From a bacterium (GTDB lineage Bacteria > Planctomycetota > SZUA-567), in the NCBI GenBank assembly GCA_003245715.1, contig QKCJ01000050.1, positions 1 to 51,734 on the forward strand: 51,734 nt of DNA, given 5' to 3'. The position numbers were made by a program, and so were the translations under genes. Under the pieces are notes generated by a model that was not told where the DNA came from, ran no database searches, and saw only the letters and a list, made by a program, of their open reading frames with translations. How positions within the stretch are numbered: position 1 is the first letter of the stretch; each line of letters opens with the position of its first letter. Of this stretch, positions 27,248 through 36,557 are shown one piece after another.

Positions 27248-27276
27248 ACTATATTATTTTGAAAACTTCAAATCAA
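27248..27276 (-). promoter_or_regulatory. Promoter of rpmF
   Basis: Minus strand TTGATT (27271-27276), 17-base spacer, TATAGT (27248-27253), about 39 bases before the start codon. Confidence 0.65.
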
Positions 27277-27722
27277 ACAAATAATCCCCACTCCTGCATT
27301 GAGCGGGAAGGGGGAAGTAAATTTAGCCATAATGCCCTTAGAGTCAAGAAGATATTGTAATTTCCTTGCGCATCTCCCGCACAATCGGCTACAGCAGAAT
27401 CTCCGCTCTGCCCCCGTCACCTCAGGACAGATCCAAAGATAATTTCACACAACATACTAATATAGCAGATGTTAAGAACGCCTGAATACCGCCGCCAGCC
27501 ATGACAGAATACGGCCGGTAGTCGCCCTGTCCGCCCCGTCAGACCGATATTTATAGCCCACAGACTTTCCGGTTCTGGTTGATAAAAAAGACTTATTGCG
27601 TTATTTTCCCCTTTAATGTATAACTATACACCTGCGGGTTAGGGCAGCTCAGTGCAACAGTAAATCCGCTTCCTCAAAAAATACGATTACCTCTGAAGCT
27701 GAAATATGTGGAGATCCTTAAA
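27277..27722. other. Non-coding stretch between divergent units
   Basis: About 450 bases with no convincing gene on either strand and no tRNA. It contains the promoter at 27596-27624 and a hairpin at 27634-27669 near the probable start of the downstream transcript. I see nothing else that I can name. Confidence 0.5.
27596..27624 (+). promoter_or_regulatory. Promoter of the hydrolase-ketopantoate reductase gene
   Basis: TTGCGT (27596-27601), 17-base spacer, TATAAC (27619-27624). It leaves a leader of about 90 bases that contains a 7-base stem (27634-27640 with 27663-27669). Confidence 0.6.
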
Positions 27723-29528
27723 ATGAACGAGACCACAATAAACACCCCCGGCGGCAAACTTTTCTGCCGTGAATGGACCAGTCCTGCCGGAGCCACCGAG
27801 GCGGTACTTCTGCTGCACGGTGTCGAGAGCCACTCAGGCTGGTTTACAGAGATCGGGCGGGAACTGTCCGGCCTTGGTTACGCGGTATTTGCCTACGACC
27901 GTCCCGGCTGGGGTCAGAGTGCGGGAATAAAAGGTCATCTTAATTCCTATAACGACGAGATCTTACGGATCGAATCACTGGTCAACGCCCTGCGCGTACG
28001 TCACAATAAAGTACATCTTGCCGGGCTGTCATGGGGCGGAATGCTCGCCCTCTACACTGTCCTGCGCCGGAGAGTACTCTTTGATTCACTGACCATGATC
28101 GCCCCCGGAATTTTTGCCAAAGCCGATTTACCGATAACCGACAAACTTCTTACCGCTGGCGGCATAATCCTCGGCAAGAATGAGCTTCCCGTTGACATTC
28201 CGATCAATGTCGAGCATTTCACCAAAAAGGCCGAGTTCACCGACTTTATCAAAAACGACCCGCACCGCACCAAGCAGGTGACCGCCTCTTTCTGCTTTGA
28301 AACCCTAAAAATGCGCGCTTTCTGCCGGGAGGAAGCCCCGCGCCGCACCCTGCCGCCGACAACTCTTTTGCTGGCTGGCGATGACAAAATTATCGACAAT
28401 ACCGCAACCACCGCCCTTCTGGAGCGAAAAGCCGAGGTCGAGATCCGCAAGCTTGACGCGATGGAGCATTCACTGGTCTTTGAATGTCCGCAGAAAACCG
28501 CGCAGGCAATCGCCGATACCGCCAAGCGTACTCCCAAACCAGGCAGATCCGTCCTCGTTTTCGGCGCCGGCGCAGTCGGCAGCATGGTCGGCGGACTGCT
28601 CGCACTCGGCGGCTGCAAGACAACTCTGATCGCCCGCCAGAAACATGCTGACATTATTAATGAAAAAGGACTCACCCTCCAAATTGGCAGCGGCCAGCGG
28701 ATAATCAAAGACAATCTCACCGCCGTCACCAGCATCGACGAGGTCACGGAAGTCCCGGATATTGTCATCATCGCGGTAAAGAGTTTCGACACCGAAATAA
28801 TCAAAAATGAGCTTTTAAAACTCATAAATGATTATTCTGTGATCGTCAGCCTGCAAAACGGCGTAAATAATGAGCGCAAGCTCGCCGAAACTTTCAGCAA
28901 CAACACCATCCTCGGTGGAGCGATCTGCGCATACCTGAATTTCGCCGAACCGGGCAAGATTGTCTGGAGTAATGACCGCGGGGGGCTGGCTATCGGCCTC
29001 TATAAAGGTGACGACTACACCGGACTCAACACCGCCGAAACGCTCAGAAGGTCTGGTCTGGAAGTGACTTACTGTAATGACGCGATGCGGGTGAAGTGGT
29101 CGAAGCTGATGCTTAACACGGCCTTTAACGCCATCAACGCCGCAACCGGTCTGTCAACGGCTGAAATCCTCAGCCATAAGAGTTACAGCAACCTCGCGAT
29201 AAACGCTTTACGTGAAGGTTTCGCCGTCATGAAAGCGCAGGGAACAGACCCGGTAAACCTTCCGGGGTATGACGTTACAAAACTTGCCACGCTCTGCAAA
29301 GCGCCGCTTTTTGCCGCCAAAAGAATCCTCGCGCGCGTCACCGCCAAAGATACAAACACCGTCAGCTCCATGCAGCAGGATATTAAACGCGGACGGGGCA
29401 GAACAGAGATCGACGAGATCAACGGCGCGATCGTCGAGGCCGGAAAAAAGGCCGGAATCGCCACACCGGCAAATAATAAACTCTGTCAGATGGTTTCAAA
29501 AATATCTGAAAATGAAGCAGAAAATTAA
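27723..29528 (+). CDS. Alpha/beta hydrolase fused to ketopantoate reductase
   Basis: 601 residues. I start at the second in-frame ATG, because the first (27708) overlaps the GGAGAT ribosome site. Residues 1-265 are an alpha/beta hydrolase of the monoacylglycerol-lipase type: LLLHGVESHSG, AYDRPGWGQS, nucleophile Ser103 in GLSWGG, Asp in LAGDDKIIDN and His in MEHSLVFE. Residues about 278-600 are a PanE/ApbA-type 2-dehydropantoate 2-reductase: GAGAVGSM for NADPH, AVKSFDTE, SLQNGVNNE and the catalytic Lys region KWSKLMLNTAFNAINAATGLS. Both catalytic sets look complete, so this is a true bifunctional fusion rather than a sequencing join. PanE makes pantoate for CoA, but PanE-like proteins with other substrates are common. 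A MarC-type gene follows after 57 bases. Confidence 0.85.
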   Translation: MNETTINTPGGKLFCREWTSPAGATEAVLLLHGVESHSGWFTEIGRELSGLGYAVFAYDRPGWGQSAGIKGHLNSYNDEILRIESLVNALRVRHNKVHLAGLSWGGMLALYTVLRRRVLFDSLTMIAPGIFAKADLPITDKLLTAGGIILGKNELPVDIPINVEHFTKKAEFTDFIKNDPHRTKQVTASFCFETLKMRAFCREEAPRRTLPPTTLLLAGDDKIIDNTATTALLERKAEVEIRKLDAMEHSLVFECPQKTAQAIADTAKRTPKPGRSVLVFGAGAVGSMVGGLLALGGCKTTLIARQKHADIINEKGLTLQIGSGQRIIKDNLTAVTSIDEVTEVPDIVIIAVKSFDTEIIKNELLKLINDYSVIVSLQNGVNNERKLAETFSNNTILGGAICAYLNFAEPGKIVWSNDRGGLAIGLYKGDDYTGLNTAETLRRSGLEVTYCNDAMRVKWSKLMLNTAFNAINAATGLSTAEILSHKSYSNLAINALREGFAVMKAQGTDPVNLPGYDVTKLATLCKAPLFAAKRILARVTAKDTNTVSSMQQDIKRGRGRTEIDEINGAIVEAGKKAGIATPANNKLCQMVSKISENEAEN

Positions 29529-29585
29529 GGAGCGAGCGGTTAATTATTAACTTCCAAAAAATCAATTTACAAGGCAAGCTCCACT

Positions 29586-30221
29586 ATGGAATTATTTGAA
29601 AAACTGACCCGCGACGCGCTCTTTCTCTGGACAACTATCGACCCAATCGGTACGCTGGCGCTTTTTTCAGCGCTGACGGTCGGTTTCAGCCGCGAACGGC
29701 AGAATAAAATCGCCCTCAAAGCCATAATTTATTCGGCAATCATCCTGACAATCGCCATAGTTCTTGGACAGGTGGTGCTGACCTATCTTGGCATCCAGCT
29801 TATCTCCTTTCAGCTCAGCGGCGGTATTATCCTCTTTCTGTTCGGCCTGCAGATGATCTTCAAATCCAGCCCGCAGGAGGAAAAACTCCCCGGCAAGGAG
29901 CCAGACCACGAAATGGCGGTCTTCCCGCTGGCCGTGCCGTCTATCGCCTCACCCGGCTCGCTTATGGCGGTAATTATCGTCACCGACAACAATGTCTACA
30001 AGATCTCAACGCAGTTCTTCACCTGGCTGATGCTGGTAGTAATACTCGCGTTCACCTATTTTCTGATGCGCCAGTCACACCGGATCATGAAGATAATCGG
30101 CAAGAACGGTTCGTCAATCCTGGTGCGGATAATGGGGATGATCCTCGCGGCGCTGTCAATCGAGATAATTATGAATGTTCTCAAGATCCCCGAATGGATC
30201 AAGGAAACAACCGCTCGGTAA
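29586..30221 (+). CDS. MarC-family inner-membrane protein
   Basis: 211 residues with six hydrophobic segments. The opening helix contains LWTTIDPIGTLALFSALT, the family signature, and FPLAVPSIASPGSLMAVI is the second conserved region. MarC/YchE/YhgN proteins are integral inner-membrane proteins whose transport substrate is not settled; the old link to multiple antibiotic resistance has been withdrawn. RBS AAGG lies upstream. It is probably cotranscribed with the preceding fusion gene. Confidence 0.88.
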   Translation: MELFEKLTRDALFLWTTIDPIGTLALFSALTVGFSRERQNKIALKAIIYSAIILTIAIVLGQVVLTYLGIQLISFQLSGGIILFLFGLQMIFKSSPQEEKLPGKEPDHEMAVFPLAVPSIASPGSLMAVIIVTDNNVYKISTQFFTWLMLVVILAFTYFLMRQSHRIMKIIGKNGSSILVRIMGMILAALSIEIIMNVLKIPEWIKETTAR

Positions 30222-30311
30222 AGGGAGTTTCATAATTATTACCGGCATAATTTAATAACAGAGAAAATTGCCGACAACTTACACTTTATTTCGGAAATGT
30301 CGTTTCTCATG

Positions 30312-30340
30312 TTGCACAAAAGCAAATCTTTCATTATTAT
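30312..30340 (+). promoter_or_regulatory. Promoter of glgA
   Basis: TTGCAC (30312-30317), 17-base spacer, TATTAT (30335-30340), about 60 bases before the start codon. Confidence 0.55.
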
Positions 30341-30399
30341 ACTAATGCATAAAAAGTTCCCGGTGTTGTAAAATACCGTTGCCATGAAAGGTCTTCTAC

Positions 30400-31866
30400 A
30401 TGTATATCTGCATGATTTCATCTGAGATGGCTCCGGCCGCCAAGGTCGGCGGGCTGGCAGATGTCGTTACCGCTCTCTCGCGCGAATTGATGAAACTCGG
30501 TCACACGGTTGAATGTATCATCCCCATGCACTCGTGCATGCGTTACGACCAGATTGAAGACCTCCACTGCGTCTATGAAGAATTATGGGTTCCGCACTTT
30601 GACCAGTGGCGGCCGGAAAAAGTCTTCTGCGGCATGGTTGCGGGCGTGCGCACCTACTTCATTACCGGCGGCAATTTCACCGAGCGCGACGCCATCTACG
30701 GCTTTGATGACGACCTTTACCGCTTCACCTACTTCTCACGCGCGGCGCTTGAGTTCATGTTCAAGACAGAAAAACGCCCCGAGATCCTCCACTGCCACGA
30801 CTGGGCGGTGGGGCTGATTCCGGTGATGTACTATGAAATGTACAACGCCCTTGGCTGGAATGATTCGCGCGTTGTCTTCAGCATCCACAACAACGAGTGC
30901 CAAGGGCTTTGCTGGTACGGCGACAAGTTGCTTGATATGGTCGGCATGGATTGCGGCAGTGTCTTTGACGAAAGCAAGCTGCGTGACCCCGGAAAGCCCA
31001 ACTGCATCAACATGATGAAGGGCGCTCTGGTTTATTCAAACTTTATCACCACAGTATCGCCGACCTTTGCCGGTGAGATGAAGACCCGTGAGGGCGGGCG
31101 GGGGCTTGATAATGTCTTAAACCAGTTCTCAAACAAATTTGGCGGCATCATCAACGGCATTGATTATGACAACTGGAACCCCAACACCGACCGCTCCATC
31201 GCGCAGACCTACTCTGTGGATAATTTTGAAGGCAAGTATGAGAACAAGCGCGCGCTGCGTGAATGGCTGCACCTTGAAGACGCGTGGCGGCCGATTGTTT
31301 CGGTAGTAACCCGACTGACTGAACAGAAGGGCCTGCACCTGATCAAGCACGCCATCCGCGCTACCCTCGCGATGAACGGCCAGTTTGTCCTGCTTGGCGA
31401 ATCGCCTGATGGTAAGGTCAACAATGAATTCTGGGCGATAAAAAATGAGCTTGGCAACAATCCGCATGTACACCTCTGGATCGGTTATCACGAAGACCTC
31501 TCGCACCTGATCTACGCGGGCAGTGACATGTTTATCATCCCTTCGATGTTTGAGCCGTGCGGGCTGACCCAGCTGATCTCGCTGCGTTACGGCACGGTGC
31601 CGATTGTGCGCAAGACCGGCGGTCTGGCGGATACGGTCTTTGATCTTGACCACTCAGGCAAGGGGCTTGACGGGGCTAACGGCTTTGTCTTTGAAGGCAC
31701 TCAGCCGCATGATCTTGATTCTGCGCTGCGCCGGGCGATGAACTGCTGGTACGACCGCCCCGAGACCTTCCACAAAATCGCCATTAACGGCATGAACTGC
31801 GATTACTCATGGCGCAAACCGGCAATTGATTATGAAAACATCTATAATTATATCCGCGCCAAATGA
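30400..31866 (+). CDS. glgA: Glycogen synthase
   Basis: 488 residues, GT5 family. It transfers glucose from ADP-glucose to alpha-1,4-glucan. The donor-binding KVGGLADVVTALSREL is at the N-terminus; the acceptor/catalytic region reads HNNECQG where E. coli has HNLAYQG; FEPCGLTQLISLRYGTVPIVRKTGGLADTV near the C-terminus carries the catalytic Glu and the phosphate-binding loop. No good Shine-Dalgarno is seen (AAAGG about 10 bases upstream). It is monocistronic: own promoter and a strong terminator. Works with glgC at 18282. Confidence 0.94.
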   Translation: MYICMISSEMAPAAKVGGLADVVTALSRELMKLGHTVECIIPMHSCMRYDQIEDLHCVYEELWVPHFDQWRPEKVFCGMVAGVRTYFITGGNFTERDAIYGFDDDLYRFTYFSRAALEFMFKTEKRPEILHCHDWAVGLIPVMYYEMYNALGWNDSRVVFSIHNNECQGLCWYGDKLLDMVGMDCGSVFDESKLRDPGKPNCINMMKGALVYSNFITTVSPTFAGEMKTREGGRGLDNVLNQFSNKFGGIINGIDYDNWNPNTDRSIAQTYSVDNFEGKYENKRALREWLHLEDAWRPIVSVVTRLTEQKGLHLIKHAIRATLAMNGQFVLLGESPDGKVNNEFWAIKNELGNNPHVHLWIGYHEDLSHLIYAGSDMFIIPSMFEPCGLTQLISLRYGTVPIVRKTGGLADTVFDLDHSGKGLDGANGFVFEGTQPHDLDSALRRAMNCWYDRPETFHKIAINGMNCDYSWRKPAIDYENIYNYIRAK

Positions 31867-31893
31867 TTCCGCCCCAGGCAAACACCGACCTTC

Positions 31894-31930
31894 AAAACCG
31901 CTCCCCGCACTTGTACCGGGAGCGGTTTTT
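31894..31930 (+). terminator. Rho-independent terminator after glgA
   Basis: AAAACCGCTCCC (31894-31905) pairs perfectly with GGGAGCGGTTTT (31918-31929), loop 12 bases, ending in T residues. Confidence 0.88.
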
Positions 31931-31939
31931 ATGTAGAAT
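31911..31939 (+). promoter_or_regulatory. Possible mutS promoter embedded in the glgA terminator
   Basis: TTGTAC (31911-31916) lies in the terminator loop and TAGAAT (31934-31939) is 17 bases downstream, about 52 bases before mutS. Confidence 0.5.
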
Positions 31940-31990
31940 AATGTCTCCTGTTTTAAGCAGACAACCAATGACAAAAAGCGGAAAGAGGCG

Positions 31991-34627
31991 ATGGCTAAAA
32001 GCAACTCGAAGACTCCGATGATGGAGCAGTGGGAAGAGATGAAGTCGGCGAACCCGGGTACGGTTCTCTTCTTCAGAATGGGCGACTTTTATGAGATGTT
32101 CGGCGAGGACGCGGTAGTGTCAGCAAAGATCCTCGGCCTCACCCTGACAACCCGTGACCGCAATAAAGAAAACTCAATGCCGATGGCAGGCATCCCGCAC
32201 CACGCCCTTGACCGTTATCTCAAGGAGATGATTAAAGCGGGGGTACGTGTGGCCATCTGCGACCAGCTTGAAGACCCGGCGCAGGCCAAGGGTATTGTCA
32301 AGCGCGGGGTGACGCGCATCGTCACTCCGGGAACGCTCATTGAAGAATCCTGCCTTGAGGGTAGCAGCAATAATTTTCTGGCGGCAGTAACAATTAGCGG
32401 CAAGGTTGCCGGGATTGCCTGCGTTGATATTTCGACGGGTGAATTCTTTGTCTCGGAGCTGCCACTTGAGGATCTTGGCGACGAGCTTGAACGCCTGAGC
32501 CCTGCAGAGACGCTTGTCCCTGTCGAGCAGATGCAGGAAGGACGGTCACTGAATAACGCGCTCTTCTGCCGCAATCTCGGACTGGTCACCAAGCGCGACG
32601 GTTATGAATTTTCAGAATCGGAAGGTCGCATCCGCATTCAGCGTTTCTTTGAAGTCTCAACGCTTGACGGCTTTGGCATCACTGAAAACCCGGCAGCTAT
32701 CGGCGCAGCCGGCGCGGCTCTGATCTATATCGAAGAGACGCAGAAAATCGCCCTGCACCATATCCGCAATATCAGAAAATTTATCCGCGAGGATTATCTT
32801 ATCCTCGACCGCACCACCCAGCGCAATCTCGAACTGACCCATCCGCTGATGACCGGCGGCAAGGGTAATACCTTACTCGGCGTACTCGACCGCACCAAGA
32901 CCGGCCCCGGTGGGCGGTTACTGCGCAACTGGCTTTTGCAACCGCTGCGCAGCCGGGCGCAAATCCTGCGACGGCAGCAGGCCATCTCCGAGCTGATGGA
33001 GAATCATCTGGGGCGCGACGAACTGCGGATGCTGCTTAACGGCATCAATGATATCGAACGCATCATGGCGCGTATCACCACAGGACGAGCTAACGGACGT
33101 GACCTGAATTCACTCGCAGCAAGCTGCCGCCAGCTTCCGGGGATTATCGCACTTGGCGAAACTTTCGGCGCAGAGCTTCTTAATACTCTCGCAGCCGGGC
33201 TTGACAATCTTGAAGACATCGCCTCGACTATTGAGTCCGCGATTGTTGATTCTCCGCCGGTGCATATCCGCGAAGGCGGGGTGATCCGCCCTGAATATAA
33301 TGACAGACTCGCCGAGCTTTATTCTGTATCAACCGGCGGCAAGGACTGGATCAGCTCCTTCCAGCAGATTGAGCAGGAACGCTCGGGCATCTCCTCATTG
33401 AAGGTCGGCTTCAACAAGGTCTTTGGTTATTACATCGAAGTAACCAATACGCACAAGAATAAAGTCCCCGAGGACTATGAACGCAAACAGACGCTGGCGA
33501 ACGCAGAGCGTTATATCACGCCCGAGCTGAAGGAACGCGAGCAGCTGGTGCTTGGCGCGGAAGAAAAAATCATCGCCCTTGAGCAGGAACTTTTCGCGGC
33601 GCTGCGTGAAGCTATTGCATGCGAGGTTGAACGGGTGCAGACCGTGGCGCAGTCATTGGCGGAGCTTGATGCTTTAGCGTCACTAGCCGACATCGGCTCG
33701 CAGCAGAACTACTGCCTGCCTGAGGTGCATGAAGATATTGAAACAAAAATCATCGCCGGTCGCCATCCGGTGCTTGATGTGACGCTCTCTGAATTTACCG
33801 CCAATGACACGATCTTTGACCCAGCGGATTCGATGATCCACATCATCACCGGCCCGAACATGGCAGGTAAGAGTACTTACATCCGTCAGGTAGCGCTGTT
33901 GACAATCATGGCGCAGATTGGCGGCGGCATCCCGGCTGAGAGCGCGAAGATCGGTTTGTGTGACCGGGTCTTTACCCGTGTTGGCGCGGCTGACGATCTG
34001 GCGCGCGGGCAGTCGACCTTCATGGTCGAGATGGCTGAGACGGCAAACATTATTAATAACGCGACGCAGCGTTCACTGGTTATCCTCGACGAGGTCGGGC
34101 GCGGTACTTCGACCTTTGACGGAGTGTCTCTGGCGTGGGCGATCACCGAATATCTGCACAAGGAAGTCTGCGCGCGGACGCTCTTTGCGACGCACTATCA
34201 CGAGCTTGCCGAGCTTGGAGTAATCATGGAGCGCGGCAAGAACTTTAATGTTGCGGTGCGTGACTGGGCGGGCGAGATAATATTTTTGCACCGTATTCAG
34301 GAAGGCGCAACCGACCGTTCATACGGTATTCAGGTTGCCAAGCTTGCGGGTATCCCTAACGTCGTTATCGAACGCGCACGGGAAATGCTGGCGGGGCTTG
34401 AGCATCAGGCCGTTGACCGTGACTGGAACATTCTGCATGAGGGGGAAGTCCTGCGGGCTGCGGCGCGTGAAGTGCAAACTGACCTCTTCGCTCCGCAGGC
34501 GGCGGTCAATGATGAACTGGTAAACCAGATTGCCAATCTTGATATTAATAACCTTACGCCGATGCAGGCGCATCAGAAACTTAATGACCTTGTGGCGATG
34601 GTGAAGACTCAGGGATATTATTCATGA
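31991..34627 (+). CDS. mutS: DNA mismatch repair protein MutS
   Basis: 878 residues, normal for MutS1. It recognises mismatches and small loops and calls MutL. The Phe-x-Glu mismatch-reading motif is in FRMGDFYEMFG (about residue 38), the Walker A is GPNMAGKSTYIRQVA (about 618-632), and Walker B/D-loop is SLVILDEVGRGTSTFDG. The C-terminal helix-turn-helix and the short tail are present. RBS AAAGAGG is upstream. Its stop overlaps the next ATG by four bases (ATGA). Confidence 0.97.
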   Translation: MAKSNSKTPMMEQWEEMKSANPGTVLFFRMGDFYEMFGEDAVVSAKILGLTLTTRDRNKENSMPMAGIPHHALDRYLKEMIKAGVRVAICDQLEDPAQAKGIVKRGVTRIVTPGTLIEESCLEGSSNNFLAAVTISGKVAGIACVDISTGEFFVSELPLEDLGDELERLSPAETLVPVEQMQEGRSLNNALFCRNLGLVTKRDGYEFSESEGRIRIQRFFEVSTLDGFGITENPAAIGAAGAALIYIEETQKIALHHIRNIRKFIREDYLILDRTTQRNLELTHPLMTGGKGNTLLGVLDRTKTGPGGRLLRNWLLQPLRSRAQILRRQQAISELMENHLGRDELRMLLNGINDIERIMARITTGRANGRDLNSLAASCRQLPGIIALGETFGAELLNTLAAGLDNLEDIASTIESAIVDSPPVHIREGGVIRPEYNDRLAELYSVSTGGKDWISSFQQIEQERSGISSLKVGFNKVFGYYIEVTNTHKNKVPEDYERKQTLANAERYITPELKEREQLVLGAEEKIIALEQELFAALREAIACEVERVQTVAQSLAELDALASLADIGSQQNYCLPEVHEDIETKIIAGRHPVLDVTLSEFTANDTIFDPADSMIHIITGPNMAGKSTYIRQVALLTIMAQIGGGIPAESAKIGLCDRVFTRVGAADDLARGQSTFMVEMAETANIINNATQRSLVILDEVGRGTSTFDGVSLAWAITEYLHKEVCARTLFATHYHELAELGVIMERGKNFNVAVRDWAGEIIFLHRIQEGATDRSYGIQVAKLAGIPNVVIERAREMLAGLEHQAVDRDWNILHEGEVLRAAAREVQTDLFAPQAAVNDELVNQIANLDINNLTPMQAHQKLNDLVAMVKTQGYYS

Positions 34628-35169
34628 AGAAAAATGAACGCATGAAAAAAATCCTGGTTATAGGTTGCGGCGGCGCGGGCAAGTCGACATTGGCAAAAGA
34701 ACTTAAGCGCTTTTTAAGTCTTCCGCTGATCCATCTTGATACTGAATTCTGGAATCCCGGCTGGGAAGCAACCCCAAAGGAAGAATGGCTGGAAAAAGTC
34801 AACCGCATTGTGGCAGAAGAGGAATGGATAATGGACGGCAATTATCTTTCAACTATGGATCTGCGGCTTTCATACGCTGACACCGTCATCTTTCTTGATT
34901 ATCCCCGGCGGCTATGTTTATGGCGGGCGATAAAAAGAATTGTGCTGCACTATGGCAAAACCCGCGCCGACATGACTGAGGGTTGCAATGAAAGATTTGA
35001 CGTCCCGTTTTTTCGCTGGATATGGAATTTCAAAAAAAATGTCGCTCTGCAAATTCATGAAAAATTAGCCTCGCTTACAGACATGAAAATTTTAATTTTT
35101 AAATCTCCTGAAGAAACGGCCCAATGGCTAAGCTCAGAAGAAAATTTCTTGCGCAACGAAGCAATATAA
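34624..35169 (+). CDS. P-loop NTPase, DNA topology modulation (FlaR)-like
   Basis: 181 residues. Walker A GCGGAGKSTLAKEL lies at about residues 14-27 and LPLIHLDTEFWNPGWEATPKEEW plus VIFLDYPRRLCLWR are typical of small adenylate-kinase-like proteins annotated as topology modulation protein. The enzyme substrate is unknown. The start overlaps the mutS stop, with CAGGGA about 9 bases upstream inside mutS; an alternative start six codons later lacks a site. Coupled translation suggests coexpression with mutS, not necessarily shared function. Confidence 0.82.
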   Translation: MKKNERMKKILVIGCGGAGKSTLAKELKRFLSLPLIHLDTEFWNPGWEATPKEEWLEKVNRIVAEEEWIMDGNYLSTMDLRLSYADTVIFLDYPRRLCLWRAIKRIVLHYGKTRADMTEGCNERFDVPFFRWIWNFKKNVALQIHEKLASLTDMKILIFKSPEETAQWLSSEENFLRNEAI

Positions 35170-35238
35170 TAGAACGGCAAAATAACTTACACACTAAGCT
35201 CCGGCTTATTGCATGACAATCAAAAAAAAGGAGAAGGT

Positions 35239-35802
35239 ATGTTTTCTGATCTTGTAGTTAAGGCGCGTACTGTGCGCAGATTTGTTGAGTGTGAAAGTAT
35301 CGGCCAGGAACGGTTGACGGAGTGGATTGACCTGGCGCGCCAGACACCGTCGGCTGGTAATCTGCAACCTCTGCGTTACCGTATTGTCAGTAGCGAACAG
35401 GAGCTTGAGACGATTTATCCGCTGGTGGCGTGGGCGGGATATATGTCTGAATGGGCGGGGCCTGAGAAGGGCGAGCGCCCTAACGCTTTCATCATAATCC
35501 TCTCTGACGCGGAGAAGTCTTCACCTGATATCGACCTTGGCATCGCGGCGCAGACCATTCAGCTTGCGGCGGCGTCTGAGGGGTATGGCTGCTGCATGAT
35601 GGGCGCGATCAAGCGTGATGACATCCACAGCGCACTGAGCCTGCCGGCGAGTTTATCAATTCGCCTTGCCCTCGCACTTGGCCGCCCGGCGGAAGAAGTT
35701 GTGCTTGAAGAGATAAAAGATAACAATGTCAAATACTGGCGCGACGGCAGCGGCGTGCATCATGTGCCAAAGCGGACGCTTGCTGAGGTGCTGATTAAAT
35801 AG
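35239..35802 (+). CDS. Nitroreductase-family flavoprotein
   Basis: 187 residues from the ATG that has AAGGAGAAGG upstream; ten further in-frame codons before it overlap that site and are excluded. RTVRRF at the start and TPSAGNLQPLRYRIV form the FMN phosphate-binding region, and DLGIAAQTIQLAAASEGYGCCMMGAI is the conserved helix of the family. Members reduce nitro groups, flavins or quinones with NAD(P)H; the substrate here is unknown. It is followed by a terminator. Confidence 0.88.
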   Translation: MFSDLVVKARTVRRFVECESIGQERLTEWIDLARQTPSAGNLQPLRYRIVSSEQELETIYPLVAWAGYMSEWAGPEKGERPNAFIIILSDAEKSSPDIDLGIAAQTIQLAAASEGYGCCMMGAIKRDDIHSALSLPASLSIRLALALGRPAEEVVLEEIKDNNVKYWRDGSGVHHVPKRTLAEVLIK

Positions 35803-35840
35803 TCCACCGTTCACGGCTGTACATATTCCGGTACAAACAG

Positions 35841-35878
35841 AAAGCGGCGTGGGGACTTATCCTCACACCGCTTTTTTT
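35841..35878. terminator. Terminator between the nitroreductase gene and purN
   Basis: AAAGCGG and CCGCTTT close a stem of about 14 bases with one mismatch and one G-U pair, followed by TTTTTTT on the plus strand. On the minus strand the T-run is poor, so it mainly serves the nitroreductase gene. Confidence 0.75.
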
Positions 35879-35918
35879 AAATTCACTTTTATCACGCCGC
35901 AAGACAATGACAGGCGCG

Positions 35919-36557
35919 TTACTTCTTCACCCGTACAATTTTGCCTTCAATGGTCAAGCGCTTCTCGGCAACAAGCCGCAGCGCTTCAGGGTAAGCCTTG
36001 CACTCCTCGACAAAGACCCGGGCGGCAACGTCATCTGGTGTGTCTGTATCATAGACCGGGCAGGCACGCTGCAGGATAATCGGCCCGGCATCGTATTCGT
36101 TGGTGACAAAATGAACGGTGCAGCCTGAGACCTTGACGCCCGATTCAACCACCGCTTCGTGGACAAAATGCCCGCACATGCCCTTGCCGCAGAATGACGG
36201 AATCAGCGAAGGATGGATATTTACCACCTTGCCAAGCAGTTCCGGCGGAAGCTCGTAAAAGCACATGAAGCCGCAGAGACAGATCAGGTCCGGCTTGCGC
36301 GGCAAGATTATCGAATTAAGCTTCTCTGACATCGCTTTCCAGTCAGGCCGGCCACCGCGGTAATAGTCTTTTGATGGGACGACCATTGTCTCGATGCCGT
36401 GTGCCTTAGCCCGCTCCAGGCCCTTGACACCTTCCTTGGAGGAAATCACAAGGTCGATATCAACATCAAGCTCACCCGCGTTTCTAAGGTCGATAATATT
36501 CTGCAGGGTAGTACCGCCCCCTGAAAGCATGGCAATAATTTTCAGTTTCTCAGGCAT
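35919..36557 (-). CDS. purN: Phosphoribosylglycinamide formyltransferase
   Basis: 212 residues from ATG; a GTG immediately before it is possible. It transfers formyl from 10-formyl-THF to GAR in purine synthesis. The catalytic set is present: Asn and His in VNIHPSLIPSF (about residues 103-113) and Asp in FVTNEYDAGPII. The N-terminal AMLSGGGTTLQNIID binds the GAR phosphate; the usual SGxGSN reads SGGGTT. Its start lies 8 bases inside the upstream membrane-protein gene, so it is the last gene of a four-gene unit that begins with a sensor kinase. Confidence 0.93.
   Translation of the reverse strand: MPEKLKIIAMLSGGGTTLQNIIDLRNAGELDVDIDLVISSKEGVKGLERAKAHGIETMVVPSKDYYRGGRPDWKAMSEKLNSIILPRKPDLICLCGFMCFYELPPELLGKVVNIHPSLIPSFCGKGMCGHFVHEAVVESGVKVSGCTVHFVTNEYDAGPIILQRACPVYDTDTPDDVAARVFVEECKAYPEALRLVAEKRLTIEGKIVRVKK

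Noticed and set aside
27633..27670. tRNA-like stretch (GCGGGTTAGGGCAGCTCAGTGC)
   Set aside because: It resembles the start and D-arm of a tRNA, but there is no anticodon arm, no T-arm consensus and no acceptor pairing of the right length.
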